From positions 124,001 through 188,000 of the forward strand of contig JAJCJJ010000001.1 in the NCBI GenBank assembly GCA_020555865.1: a DNA stretch of 64,000 nt. Reading direction: 5' to 3'. The notes under the pieces were generated by a model. The model searched no databases, was not told where the DNA came from, and saw nothing but the letters and a program-made list of their open reading frames with translations. Shown piece by piece: positions 1 to 8,834 of this stretch. Source of the DNA: a bacterium 210917-DFI.7.65 (GTDB lineage: Bacteria > Bacillota > Clostridia > Oscillospirales > Oscillospiraceae). How positions within the stretch are numbered: position 1 is the first letter of the stretch; the number at the start of each line of letters is the position of its first letter. Position numbers and translations under genes: made by a program.

Positions 1-2
1 TT

Positions 3-65
3 GCATTGGGCATTTTAATTACATTGTCTGTGATTGCACAGATTGCAACGGGAGGCTTGGGATGA
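3..65 (+). CDS. C-terminal tail of an upstream membrane protein (5' truncated)
   Basis: An open frame enters from the left edge and gives 20 residues, mostly hydrophobic (ALGILITLSVIAQ...), before a TGA at 63-65. The stop overlaps the ATG of the next gene as ATGA, so the two are probably translationally coupled. In many Firmicutes a gene for a coiled-coil M23 peptidase follows ftsE-ftsX, so this could be the last membrane helix of FtsX. That is inference from gene order only; too little is visible to assign the family. Confidence 0.45.
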   Translation, partial: ALGILITLSVIAQIATGGLG

Positions 66-1312
66 ACACGCACATGCCCTCAGCCCTGCGCCGTGCCGCC
101 TGCGTGTTCTTGGCGGCGCTGCTGTGCCTGTCCTTTATGGCGCCGACGGTAGCGGAAGCCGCTGTGACGCAGGCCGACATTGACGCGCTGAAAAAAGAGG
201 CGTCGAGCCTCAGCAGCAAAAAATCGGAATTAAAGAATCAGTTGTCTGCGCTGAGTGAGGACAAAGACGAAGCGATGAAAAAGAAAGACCTGCTCGATGA
301 GCAGTGTGCTGTAATTCAAGAGGAGATCGACAACGTCAACGCACAGATCAGCCAATATGAAACGCTGATCGCGCAGACGGAGCAGCAGATCAGCGAGACG
401 GAAGAAAAAGAGCAGGCTCAGTATGAGCTGTTTTGCCGGCGGGTGCGGGCCATGGAAGAAAACGGAACGGTATCCTATTGGGAAGTTATCTTCAAGGCCA
501 CCAGCTTTGCCGATCTGCTCAGCCGCATCGATTTTATCAATGAAATCATGGATTACGATGAGCGCGTGATTCAGGATCTGAAAGACCTGCAGGCACAGCT
601 GGCCGAGGAAAAATCGGCGCTGGAGGAGTCCAAGGCGGCGCAGGAGGAAGCTAAGCAGGAACTGAGCAGCCGTAAAGCGGAACTGCAGGCGCAGCTGGAC
701 GAGGCCATTGCCCTGATGAAGAAGATCCAGTCGCAGAGCGATGTTTACCAGGATACGCTGGATGCGCTGGCTCAGGAAGAGGATGAAATCCAGGCCCAGA
801 TTGTGAAAAAGTCTCAGGAACTGGCGGCTCAGCAGGCTGCGGGCAACAATACATCCGGCGGCAACGCATCCACCGGTGTAGTCACTTCCTGGATGGGCAG
901 CGGCGGCTATATGTGGCCGGAGAAGGCCAGCAAGAAGATCAATTCTCCTTTTGGCTCGCGATCCTCCCCTGGCGGTATTGGCTCAACGAACCACAAGGGC
1001 GTGGACATTGGCGGTGTGGGCTACACCACACAGGTGCTGGCGTCCAAGGCGGGTACGGTCATTGTTTCCCAGCGCAGCAGATCCTATGGTGAATATGTAG
1101 TAGTCAGCCACGGAAGCGGAAATACGACGCTCTATGCCCATATGAGCAAGCGCCTGGTCAGCGCTGGACAGAAGGTGCAGCAGGGTCAGGTGCTGGGTAT
1201 CACCGGCTCTACAGGAAATTCCACCGGACCGCACCTCCATTTTGAGATTACGGAGGGCGGAATCCGGGTTGATCCCCTGCAATATCTGACGGGCTACGTC
1301 AAGAACTGGTAA
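62..1312 (+). CDS. Coiled-coil M23 peptidase, EnvC/PcsB-like murein hydrolase
   Basis: Secreted cell-wall hydrolase of 416 residues. A signal peptide covers about residues 1-33 (basic start, hydrophobic core, AEA cleavage site). A long charged coiled coil follows (about 38-260), then a Gly/Asn/Ser-rich linker and a C-terminal LytM/M23 domain (about 300-408). The zinc ligands are visible as HKGVDIG (His and Asp) and HLHFEI (HxH), so the domain looks catalytically competent, unlike degenerate EnvC proteins. Such proteins are usually activated by FtsEX through the coiled coil at the septum. The ATG has GGGAGG 7 nt upstream and overlaps the preceding stop. A rho-independent terminator follows. 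Confidence 0.9.
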   Translation: MNTHMPSALRRAACVFLAALLCLSFMAPTVAEAAVTQADIDALKKEASSLSSKKSELKNQLSALSEDKDEAMKKKDLLDEQCAVIQEEIDNVNAQISQYETLIAQTEQQISETEEKEQAQYELFCRRVRAMEENGTVSYWEVIFKATSFADLLSRIDFINEIMDYDERVIQDLKDLQAQLAEEKSALEESKAAQEEAKQELSSRKAELQAQLDEAIALMKKIQSQSDVYQDTLDALAQEEDEIQAQIVKKSQELAAQQAAGNNTSGGNASTGVVTSWMGSGGYMWPEKASKKINSPFGSRSSPGGIGSTNHKGVDIGGVGYTTQVLASKAGTVIVSQRSRSYGEYVVVSHGSGNTTLYAHMSKRLVSAGQKVQQGQVLGITGSTGNSTGPHLHFEITEGGIRVDPLQYLTGYVKNW

Positions 1313-1366
1313 AAGCATAAAGTGGGCCCCTTCCGTCATAAGCTATGGCGGGAGGGGATGCTTTTT
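1311..1366 (+). terminator. Intrinsic terminator after the M23 peptidase gene
   Basis: AAAAGCAT (1311-1318) pairs with ATGCTTTT (1358-1365) around an inner stem of CCCCTTCCGTCATA with TATGGCGGGAGGGG (two G-U pairs, loop AGC), followed by T residues. The 3' arm contains GGGAGGGG, the only good ribosome binding site for the next gene. Confidence 0.8.
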
Positions 1367-2135
1367 GTTCGGCCTTTTAACCATTGCGGAAAAAGATGCA
1401 GCACGGCGGGCAGCGGTGGAGTGCGCGGTGCGGGATGTGTGCGGCGTGCGCATTTTTGAGGTATCGGTGCTGCCGGGACGCGGGCCTTTGGGGCAGCGCC
1501 GGCGGTTGCAGCGCGCCGCCCGGCAGATGCAGCGTGCCGGTGTGCGCCGGGCGCTGTTTCCGGAAGAGTTTTTGCAGCAGTTCCTTTTTGCCAAATACGG
1601 CATTGTCGCAGCCCGCGGAGAATATCTGCGCCGTATGACAGCGGGGAAGATTGCCCGCAAACTGCTGGAGCAGAACGGGATGGATCCGGCTGCGTGCCAT
1701 GTGGCGTTGCTGGGCGACCATATGAGCGCGGAGCTGCGTGGCGCACTGATGGAGTTGGCCCTGCACGTGCGCTATACCATGCTGTGTGCCGGCGGCGGTG
1801 GCGGTGAAGCCTGTTCGGTGCTGCGTCGGGAATACGGCGTCAGCGTGGCGCGCAATGCCGGTGCGGCACTGCTGAAAACAGCGGAACTGGTGTTGACCTT
1901 CGGCGACGCGGCGCCCTGCGGTGCGCCGGACTGTCTCTGGCTGCCCTGCGGCAGCGTACACGAGGCAGAAGGGTACCGGAACGCTGCTCCGGTGGTGCGC
2001 TACAGCGCTGCGCCGGAGGTCGAGGCGGCTATGGAGGGGATCCAGGCGCAAAACGCGTTGCTTTCTCTGCTGTTGGAGATGGGGGCTGTGCGCGTCAATG
2101 AACTGGAAGTGGCCGAAATCGCGCAAAATGCTTGA
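1365..2135 (+). CDS. Conserved hypothetical protein upstream of greA
   Basis: Open frame of up to 256 residues that I cannot assign to a family. It is rich in Arg, Ala and Leu, contains no predicted membrane segment, and has a Gly-rich turn (CAGGGGGEA) near residue 145 and a Cys-rich patch (APCGAPDCLWLPC) near residue 190. The longest start is a TTG at 1365 preceded by GGGAGGGG, which lies inside the terminator hairpin of the previous gene. Start codons further in (for example GTG triplets near 1420) are possible. The coding side is supported by GC-rich third positions like those of its neighbours and by a clean end at the greA promoter. Function unknown. Confidence 0.6.
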   Translation: MFGLLTIAEKDAARRAAVECAVRDVCGVRIFEVSVLPGRGPLGQRRRLQRAARQMQRAGVRRALFPEEFLQQFLFAKYGIVAARGEYLRRMTAGKIARKLLEQNGMDPAACHVALLGDHMSAELRGALMELALHVRYTMLCAGGGGGEACSVLRREYGVSVARNAGAALLKTAELVLTFGDAAPCGAPDCLWLPCGSVHEAEGYRNAAPVVRYSAAPEVEAAMEGIQAQNALLSLLLEMGAVRVNELEVAEIAQNA

Positions 2136-2161
2136 CACTACACAATTTCTTGACTTATAAT
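2132..2161 (+). promoter_or_regulatory. Sigma-A promoter for greA-lysS
   Basis: TTGACA at 2132-2137 and TATAAT at 2156-2161 with an 18-nt spacer. Both hexamers match consensus exactly. The -35 box overlaps the stop codon of the preceding gene, and the greA start lies about 105 nt downstream. Confidence 0.85.
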
Positions 2162-2266
2162 AATTCACCGTAATAAAATACAATTAGTATGGCTGTTTTT
2201 GTGGGAGCCATTGCCACCTATTGAATTGACGGCGCCTGGCGGCGCAGAAAGAAAGGATTTGTAACT

Positions 2267-2746
2267 ATGGCAGCTACGAATGAATTCCGCATGAGCGCGG
2301 CGCGCTATGAGGAACTGAAAAAGGAACTGGAATATGATAAAACCACCCGCGCAGACGAGGTTTCCGAGCAGATCAAAGTTGCCCGCGGCTTCGGAGACCT
2401 GTCCGAAAACAGCGAGTATGATGAGGCGAAGAATGAGCAGGGCAAGCTGTATTCCCGTATTGCCGAGCTGGAGAATATCCTCGAGCATGCGGTGATCATC
2501 GATGAGAATGATCAGCCCAAGGATCAGATCACCATTGGCAGCAAAGTGGGTGTGATCAATGTCAAAACCGGCGCCAAGGGAGCATATCAGGTGGTTGGCT
2601 CCCAGGAGGCCGATCCCATGCATGGCGCAATTTCGGAAGAGTCGCCTTTCGGCAAGGCTCTGCTGGGCGCGAAAGTCGGTGATGAGGTGACGGTGGAAGC
2701 TCCGGTGGGCGCCATTGTGTACCGCATCGACACCATCGAGCGCTGA
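2267..2746 (+). CDS. greA: Transcription elongation factor GreA
   Basis: GreA of 159 residues, the usual length. It rescues backtracked RNA polymerase by stimulating cleavage of the 3' end of the transcript through the secondary channel. The N-terminal antiparallel coiled coil (about 8-75) carries the signature ...GDLSENSEYDEAKNEQ, whose acidic tip (Asp/Glu) coordinates the catalytic magnesium. The C-terminal FKBP-like domain follows (about 85-157). AGAAAGGA precedes the ATG. lysS begins 40 nt downstream and is probably co-transcribed from the promoter at 2132. Confidence 0.97.
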   Translation: MAATNEFRMSAARYEELKKELEYDKTTRADEVSEQIKVARGFGDLSENSEYDEAKNEQGKLYSRIAELENILEHAVIIDENDQPKDQITIGSKVGVINVKTGAKGAYQVVGSQEADPMHGAISEESPFGKALLGAKVGDEVTVEAPVGAIVYRIDTIER

Positions 2747-2785
2747 GCACAGACCCGAAAAGGATACAAAGGAGGAAGAAATTCC

Positions 2786-4321
2786 ATGGCAGAGGAAAAG
2801 AAGCAGGGCGCGGCAGGGCAGAACATCGGAGACATCCTGAAAATTCGCCGGGACAAGCTCTCAGTGCTGCAGGAGGCGGGGCAGGACCCGTTCCAGCGGA
2901 CCAGATTTGAATTCAACTGCACCACTGCCCGGGTGCGTGCGGAATTTGACGCCCTGGAGAACACGCAGGTGCGTCTGGCCGGACGCATGATGAGCAAGCG
3001 CGTGATGGGCAAGGTGACGTTCTGCGACCTGCAGGATGCCGCCGGCCGGCTGCAGCTCTATGTCCGCCGGGACGAACTGGGCGAAGAGGCATACGCGGGC
3101 TTTAAGAAATTTGACATCGGCGATATCATCGGCGTGGAAGGAACGGTGTTCCGTACGCAGCGGGGCGAGATGTCTGTGCGCTGCGAAGCGGTGACGCTGC
3201 TGAGTAAATCCCTGCAGCCTCTGCCGGAAAAGTTCCATGGCCTGCAGGATAAGGAATTGCGCTACCGCCAGCGCTACGTGGATTTGATTATGAATCCGGA
3301 AGTCAAGCAGAATTTTGTGCTGCGCTCGAAGTTTGTCAAGCATGTGCGGGACTTTATGGACGCGCGTGGCTATATCGAAGTGGAAACGCCGGTGCTTAAT
3401 ACCATTTCCGGCGGCGCCACAGCCAAGCCCTTTATTACCCACCACAATACGCTGGATATTGATATGTATATGCGCATTGCCACGGAGCTGAACCTGAAGC
3501 GCCTGGTGGTGGGCGGTTTGGACCGGGTGTATGAGATCGGCCGTATTTTCCGCAACGAGGGCATGGATCCCAAGCACAATCCGGAATTTACCACCATCGA
3601 GCTGTATCAGGCCTATGCCGACTTTAACGACATGATGGATCTGTTTGAAGATCTTTTGACCTCCGCGGCCCAGAAGCTGCTGGGCACGTATGAGCTGGAG
3701 TGGCAGGGCGAGAAGATCGACTTGACACCCGGCTGGCCCCGTATGCCCATGCATGAGGCGGTCAAGCAGTACTGCGGTATCGACTTCATGGCTATTTCCA
3801 CGGACGAAGAAGCGGTGGCTGCGGCAAAGGCCATCGGTGTGGAACTGCCCGAAACGGCGGACAAGACCTGGGGCAACGCCCTGTATGAATGCTTTGACCA
3901 GAAGGTGGAAGCGCAGCTGATCCAGCCCACCTTTATTACGATGCATCCGGTGGATGTGTCGCCTTTGGCCAAGCGTTCGCCTAAGGACCCGCGCCTGACG
4001 GAGCGTTTTGAACTGTTTATCTGCCACAGTGAAATGGGCAATTCCTTTTCCGAGCTGAACGACCCCATCGATCAGCGTGAGCGCTTCCAGAAACAGGTGG
4101 AGCTGCGCGACAAGGGCGATGATGAGGCCGGCATGATGGATGAAGATTATATTAACGCTTTGATGTACGGTTTGCCTCCCACGGGCGGTCTTGGCATCGG
4201 CATCGACCGCTGTGTCATGATGCTGACCAACAGCGATTCCATTCGGGATGTGATTTTGTTCCCCACCATGAAACCGCTGAACGCTGAGAGCAAAGGTGCG
4301 GCGGAGGAAATGAAGCAATAA
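2786..4321 (+). CDS. lysS: Lysyl-tRNA synthetase, class II
   Basis: Charges tRNA-Lys with lysine, in the cytoplasm. 511 residues, typical of bacterial class II LysRS. An OB-fold anticodon-binding domain (about 60-165, with [13 protein letters not shown]) precedes the class II catalytic core. The core shows motif 1 (RYVDLI... and EVETPVL), motif 2 ([15 protein letters not shown]) and motif 3 ([13 protein letters not shown]). A GGAGGAAG site lies just before the ATG. A terminator with a perfect GC stem follows directly. Confidence 0.97.
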   Translation: MAEEKKQGAAGQNIGDILKIRRDKLSVLQEAGQDPFQRTRFEFNCTTARVRAEFDALENTQVRLAGRMMSKRVMGKVTFCDLQDAAGRLQLYVRRDELGEEAYAGFKKFDIGDIIGVEGTVFRTQRGEMSVRCEAVTLLSKSLQPLPEKFHGLQDKELRYRQRYVDLIMNPEVKQNFVLRSKFVKHVRDFMDARGYIEVETPVLNTISGGATAKPFITHHNTLDIDMYMRIATELNLKRLVVGGLDRVYEIGRIFRNEGMDPKHNPEFTTIELYQAYADFNDMMDLFEDLLTSAAQKLLGTYELEWQGEKIDLTPGWPRMPMHEAVKQYCGIDFMAISTDEEAVAAAKAIGVELPETADKTWGNALYECFDQKVEAQLIQPTFITMHPVDVSPLAKRSPKDPRLTERFELFICHSEMGNSFSELNDPIDQRERFQKQVELRDKGDDEAGMMDEDYINALMYGLPPTGGLGIGIDRCVMMLTNSDSIRDVILFPTMKPLNAESKGAAEEMKQ

Positions 4322-4372
4322 GCAAAAGCCTTTCCCGCGCGGCCAGATGCCGCGCGGGCAGCTTTGCTTTTT
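4321..4372 (+). terminator. Intrinsic terminator after lysS
   Basis: CCCGCGCGGC (4334-4343) pairs perfectly with GCCGCGCGGG (4349-4358) around a 5-nt loop; outer AGCAAAAGC and GCTTTGCT strands extend it, and a T run (4368-4372) ends it. Confidence 0.85.
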
Positions 4373-4389
4373 GGAGAAGGAGAGAGCCG

Positions 4390-5148
4390 ATGGGCGTCGA
4401 GACAATTACCAGCCGCAGCAACCCGCTGATGAGCCATATCCGCAAGCTCGTTTCCTCCGGTGCGCACCGCCGCAAATCGGGGGAATTCGTGTGTGATGGA
4501 CGCAAACTGCTCGGCGAGGCGCAGCAGTGGCATGTCCCTGTGTCTGCTGTGGTGTTCTGTGATGGAGAAAAGCCGCCGGAGGTGCCCGGCGCACGGCTGG
4601 TGCAGGTGAGCCGGGAGATGATGGACTATATTGCTCCCTCGGATACGCCCCAAGGAGTGCTGGCGGTGTGCATCAGGCAGGAAACGCCTCTTCCGGAGGT
4701 TCTGACGGGCAGCCGTTATATCCTGCTGGACAGTGTGCAGGATCCCGGCAATGTAGGCACTATCCTGCGTACAGCGGATGCCTTTGACTGTGACGGCATG
4801 TTTCTGGTGGGGGCCTGCGCGGATCTGTACAACCCCAAAACTGTGCGCGCTACCATGGGCGCGCTGTTCCGCCGCCCGGTGTGGAGGTGTGCGCCGGCGC
4901 AGGCAAAGGCGCTGCTCTCCGCCGCCGGTATCCCGTTGTGGGGGGCTGCGCTGCGCTGCGATACGGTGGATGCCCGGCAGGTGGATTATACCCGTGCCGC
5001 TGTGGCCATTGGCAGCGAAGGGCGGGGGCTGAGCGAAGAAGTGCTCGCCTTGTGCGATCAGACGATTCGTCTTCCCATGAGTGAACGGTGCGAGTCGCTC
5101 AACGCTGCCGTAGCAGCGGCGGTGCTGTTGTGGGAAATGTATCGTTGA
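4390..5148 (+). CDS. SpoU/TrmH-family RNA 2'-O-methyltransferase
   Basis: Methylates a ribose 2'-OH of tRNA or rRNA using S-adenosylmethionine. 252 residues. An N-terminal L30e-like substrate-binding domain (about 1-90, with SNPLMSHIRKL at the start) leads to the SPOUT knotted domain (about 105-252). Its three motifs are present: DSVQDPGNVGTILRTADAF, RATMGALFRRP and IGSEGRGLSEEV...RLPM..CESLNAAVAAAVLLWE. The exact RNA target cannot be told from the sequence; TsnR/RlmB/YsgA-like enzymes share this layout. AGAAGGAGAGAG precedes the ATG, and dprA starts 6 nt after the stop. Confidence 0.9.
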   Translation: MGVETITSRSNPLMSHIRKLVSSGAHRRKSGEFVCDGRKLLGEAQQWHVPVSAVVFCDGEKPPEVPGARLVQVSREMMDYIAPSDTPQGVLAVCIRQETPLPEVLTGSRYILLDSVQDPGNVGTILRTADAFDCDGMFLVGACADLYNPKTVRATMGALFRRPVWRCAPAQAKALLSAAGIPLWGAALRCDTVDARQVDYTRAAVAIGSEGRGLSEEVLALCDQTIRLPMSERCESLNAAVAAAVLLWEMYR

Positions 5149-5154
5149 GGAGGG

Positions 5155-6390
5155 ATGGAAATGGCCGGAATCAAATATTGGCTGTGGCTGCGCACACGGC
5201 ACGGTTTGAGCAACCAAATCTGTACCAGGCTGCTGGAGCAGTTTGGTGATCCGGAAAAGATCTACTTTGCCGCGCCGGAGGATTATCTTCAGACAGAGGG
5301 GGTTACCAAGGCTCAGCTTTCCGCTTTGGCGGACAAAAAACTGGACCGGGCCGAAGCCGTTCTGGAGGATTGTGAGCGGTTGGGCGTACGGATCCTCTCC
5401 CGTACCGATGCGACGTATCCCAGCCGCTTGCGAGCCATCCCGGATGCGCCCTGCGTCCTGTATTACAAAGGCATCTGGCCTGATTTTGACAGTGAGGCTG
5501 CCGTGGCGCTGATCGGTACCCGAAAAGCTACGCCTTACGGCATCCGCATCGGAGAACGGTTGGGGTATGAGCTGTCCAAAGGCGGAGCGTATGTGGTGTC
5601 CGGCCTGGCGGCCGGCGGCGACGCGGCAGGCCACCGTGGCGCTCTGCTGGCCGGTGCCCGGACGGCCGCGGTGCTGGGGGGAGGTATCGACGTAGTTTAT
5701 CCGGCGGAAAACCGTGCGTTGTTCGAAGACATTGCTGTGAATGGCGTACTGATTTCGGAATATCCGCCGGGCACAGAGCCGCGCGGTCCCCATTTTTTGG
5801 AACGCAACCGCATTATCAGCGGTTTAAGCGTGGGGGTGATCGTGGTGGAAGCGGCGCTGCGCAGCGGTACCATGAATACGGTGCGGCATGCTGCCGAACA
5901 AGGAAGAGACGTTTATGCTGTGCCCGGCCCGGTGGATGCGCCTTTCAGCCAAGGCTGCAACCGTCTGCTGCAGGAGGGCGCCGGCGTCGTTACTCGGGCC
6001 TGGGATGTATTGCGCGAATGGCAAAGCCGTTTTCCGGACAAAATCGAGATGGGTGTATTCGATGCGCCGCCTTCGGTTGGACGCACGGCGCCGCATCGGG
6101 AAACGGAAGCGAATGTTCCGGCAGAGCCGAAACACCAGGAAACAGCAGTTGACAATGCAGAAGAATTGGCCTATATTGACTTGAAAAGCGCCAGAGAACA
6201 TTTTACAGACGATCAGATCGAGGTTTTGCAGACGCTCTCTCAAAAGCCTATGGGGGTGGACGATATCGCCGAGCTTTCACAGATCCCTGTACGCCGAGTG
6301 CTTTCGGCGCTGACGGTTTTGGAGATTGAGGAGCTTGTGCGCCAGGAGAGCGGAAGCCGCTACACGCTGCGCGCTGTGCTTACGGAATAA
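5155..6390 (+). CDS. dprA: DNA processing protein DprA
   Basis: Loads RecA onto incoming single-stranded DNA during natural transformation and is widely conserved beyond competent species. 411 residues. The N-terminal helix-hairpin/SAM-like part (about 1-85) is followed by the Rossmann DprA domain (about 90-300) with GTRKATPYG and SGLAAGGDAAGHRGAL; most relatives read GIDAAAH where this has GGDAAGH. A C-terminal winged-helix domain (about 345-408, FTDDQIEVLQTLSQ) is present. It lies between a SpoU methylase and topA, a common dprA-topA order in Firmicutes. topA starts 23 nt downstream. Confidence 0.95.
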   Translation: MEMAGIKYWLWLRTRHGLSNQICTRLLEQFGDPEKIYFAAPEDYLQTEGVTKAQLSALADKKLDRAEAVLEDCERLGVRILSRTDATYPSRLRAIPDAPCVLYYKGIWPDFDSEAAVALIGTRKATPYGIRIGERLGYELSKGGAYVVSGLAAGGDAAGHRGALLAGARTAAVLGGGIDVVYPAENRALFEDIAVNGVLISEYPPGTEPRGPHFLERNRIISGLSVGVIVVEAALRSGTMNTVRHAAEQGRDVYAVPGPVDAPFSQGCNRLLQEGAGVVTRAWDVLREWQSRFPDKIEMGVFDAPPSVGRTAPHRETEANVPAEPKHQETAVDNAEELAYIDLKSAREHFTDDQIEVLQTLSQKPMGVDDIAELSQIPVRRVLSALTVLEIEELVRQESGSRYTLRAVLTE

Positions 6391-6413
6391 ACGAGAAACT
6401 TGTGGAGGTACCT

Positions 6414-8834
6414 ATGGCAAAGAAAAGCCTGGTTATCGTGGAGTCGCCGGCAAAGGCGAAGACCATTGGAAAATATCTGGGCAGCGGCTACGAGGTGAAG
6501 GCCTGCATGGGCCATCTGCGCGATTTGCCTAAAAGCAAGATCGGCGTAGACATTGAACACGATTTTGAGCCGGATTATAAGCCCATCAAGGGAAAAGAAG
6601 ATATTATCAGCGACCTGAAAAAATCTGCGAAAAACAGCGAATATGTTTATCTTGCCACCGACCCCGACCGTGAAGGCGAAGCCATCTCCTGGCATTTAAA
6701 AGAGCTTTTGAACCTGCCGGATGACAAGGCCCGCCGTGTGACGTTCAACGAGATCACCAAAAAGGTGGTGACCGAGAGCATTCAGGAGCCGCGGGACATT
6801 GACCAGAAATTGGTGGACGCCCAGCAGGCCCGCCGGATCCTTGACCGCATTGTGGGCTATCAGCTCTCGCCGCTGTTGTGGAAAAAGATCCGTCGGGGAT
6901 TATCTGCCGGACGCGTGCAGTCTGTGGCCATGCGCATGGTGGCCGAGCGGGAAGAGGAAATCCGCGCTTTTGAGGCGGAGGAGTACTGGACGCTGGATGT
7001 GCACCTGACCAATGAGGACAAGACCGGCGGTTTCACCGCCCGCTTTTACGGACAGGATGGAAAGAAAAAAGAACTGAAGAACGAAGAAGAGGTCGACGCT
7101 GTGCTTGCGGCGGTGGAAGGAAAGCCTTTTACGGTGGAAAAGGTAAAGCGCGCGGATAAGCAGCGTTCCCCTTCGCCTCCTTTTACCACCTCCACGCTGC
7201 AGCAGGAGGCGTCCCGCAAGCTGAGCATGACGCCCCGGCGCACCATGGCGATCGCCCAGCAGCTCTATGAGGGCATCGATATCAGCGGCGAGGGTACCGT
7301 AGGTTTGATCACCTATATGAGAACGGACTCTTTGCGCCTGTCGGACGAGGCTTTGGCCGCCGCCAAGGATTTTATTCAGACGCGCTATGGTGCAGAGTAT
7401 TATCCGCCTCAGACCCGTCATTATAAAACCAAGGCTGGCGCCCAGGATGCCCATGAAGCGATTCGCCCCAGCGATGTGACGCTGACGCCGGAGCGCATCA
7501 AGGGCGACCTGACATCCGAGCAGTTCCGTCTGTACCGCTTGATCTGGAGCCGTTTTCTGGCCTGCCAGATGGCCAATGCCGTCTATGACAGCGTCAGCGT
7601 GGAAGCGGCCGCAGCGGGCAATAGCTTCCGTGCCAACTACAGCGCGCTGAAATTCTCCGGTTATACAGCCGTGTATGAGGAAGGAAAAGACGAGGACACG
7701 GGGGAGCAGAAAAAGAACTCGCCCCTGCCTGCCCTGCAGGAAGGACAGAGCCTCTTGAAAGACGGTGCGGAAAAAGAGCAGCATTTTACCCAGCCTCCCA
7801 GCCGCTATACCGATGCTACGCTGATCCGTGCCATGGAGGAGCAGGGCATCGGCCGTCCCTCCACCTACGCCCCCACGGTTTCCACCATTCTTGACCGCGA
7901 ATACGTCATCAAAGACGGTAAATATTTGCGTATTACGCCGCTGGGCGAGGTGGTGACGGGGCTGATGAAGGAGAAGTTCCCGGCCATTGTGAACACAAGT
8001 TTTACAGCCAATATGGAGAAGAATCTCGACCGGGTCGAAGAGGGCGAGGAAAACTGGAAGGGCTTGCTGCATGCCTTTTACACGCCTTTTGCCGATTCGC
8101 TCTCCCAAGCGGAAAAGGATCTGGAAGGCAAGCGCATTAAGGTGCCCGACGAGGTGTCCGAGGAGATCTGTCCTCAGTGCGGACGTAATCTGGTGATCAA
8201 ATCCGGCCGTTTCGGCCGGTTCCTGGCCTGCCCGGGCTATCCCGAGTGTACTTTTACCATGCCGCTGGTCATTGAAATGCCGGGGCGCTGCCCTAAGTGC
8301 GGCGGCCGGCTGATGAAGCGTACCGGCACCAGTAAAAAGACCAATAAGCAGTACACCTACTATTGCTGTGAGCATGTGGGCCGGCCGAAAGAGGGCGAGG
8401 CCGAGTGCGACTTCATGACATGGGACGTGCCGGTGAAAGACGACTGCCCCATGTGCGGCCACACCATGTTTAAAAAGCCCGGCAAGGGCTTCAAGCGGCC
8501 CTATTGCATCAATGAGCAGTGTCCGAACTTTGTGCCGGAGGATCAGCGCGGTTATCCGAAAAAGAAGACTGCCGCCGCTGCGGAGGAAGGCGCTTCGGAA
8601 GAGAACGCGCCCGCATCGAAGACAGAGAAGAAACCTGCCGCGAAAAAAAGCACGGCAAAAAAGGCGGCCGCAAAGCCGGCGGCCACAAAAGCTGCGGCGA
8701 AGAAGCCCGCTGCGAAAAAAGCGGCGCCGAAAAGTGCGGCCAAAAAGAATGCGGCTAAAACGGCAGCGAAAAAAACCACTAAAACAGCGGCTAAAGGTGA
8801 TGCCGAAGATACCGCTGAGAAAGCGACGGAATGA
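6414..8834 (+). CDS. topA: DNA topoisomerase I with lysine/alanine-rich tail
   Basis: Type IA topoisomerase that relaxes negative supercoils. About 806 residues from the ATG at 6414, which is preferred over the in-frame GTG at 6402 because TGGAGG sits 5-6 nt before it. The Toprim domain begins at once (LVIVESPAKAKTIGKYLG). The active-site tyrosine lies in LITYMRTDSLRLS. C4 zinc fingers follow (CPQCGRN, CPKCGGR, CPMCGH). The last 75 or so residues are an unusual repeat of Lys-Ala-Ala units like histone H1 tails, probably non-specific DNA binding. The stop overlaps trmFO as ATGA. Confidence 0.97.
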   Translation: MAKKSLVIVESPAKAKTIGKYLGSGYEVKACMGHLRDLPKSKIGVDIEHDFEPDYKPIKGKEDIISDLKKSAKNSEYVYLATDPDREGEAISWHLKELLNLPDDKARRVTFNEITKKVVTESIQEPRDIDQKLVDAQQARRILDRIVGYQLSPLLWKKIRRGLSAGRVQSVAMRMVAEREEEIRAFEAEEYWTLDVHLTNEDKTGGFTARFYGQDGKKKELKNEEEVDAVLAAVEGKPFTVEKVKRADKQRSPSPPFTTSTLQQEASRKLSMTPRRTMAIAQQLYEGIDISGEGTVGLITYMRTDSLRLSDEALAAAKDFIQTRYGAEYYPPQTRHYKTKAGAQDAHEAIRPSDVTLTPERIKGDLTSEQFRLYRLIWSRFLACQMANAVYDSVSVEAAAAGNSFRANYSALKFSGYTAVYEEGKDEDTGEQKKNSPLPALQEGQSLLKDGAEKEQHFTQPPSRYTDATLIRAMEEQGIGRPSTYAPTVSTILDREYVIKDGKYLRITPLGEVVTGLMKEKFPAIVNTSFTANMEKNLDRVEEGEENWKGLLHAFYTPFADSLSQAEKDLEGKRIKVPDEVSEEICPQCGRNLVIKSGRFGRFLACPGYPECTFTMPLVIEMPGRCPKCGGRLMKRTGTSKKTNKQYTYYCCEHVGRPKEGEAECDFMTWDVPVKDDCPMCGHTMFKKPGKGFKRPYCINEQCPNFVPEDQRGYPKKKTAAAAEEGASEENAPASKTEKKPAAKKSTAKKAAAKPAATKAAAKKPAAKKAAPKSAAKKNAAKTAAKKTTKTAAKGDAEDTAEKATE

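Noticed and set aside
2861..5793. Long minus-strand open frames opposite lysS, the methyltransferase gene and dprA
   Set aside because: They are shadows of GC-rich genes: His/Arg/Gln-rich, without ribosome binding sites or motifs.
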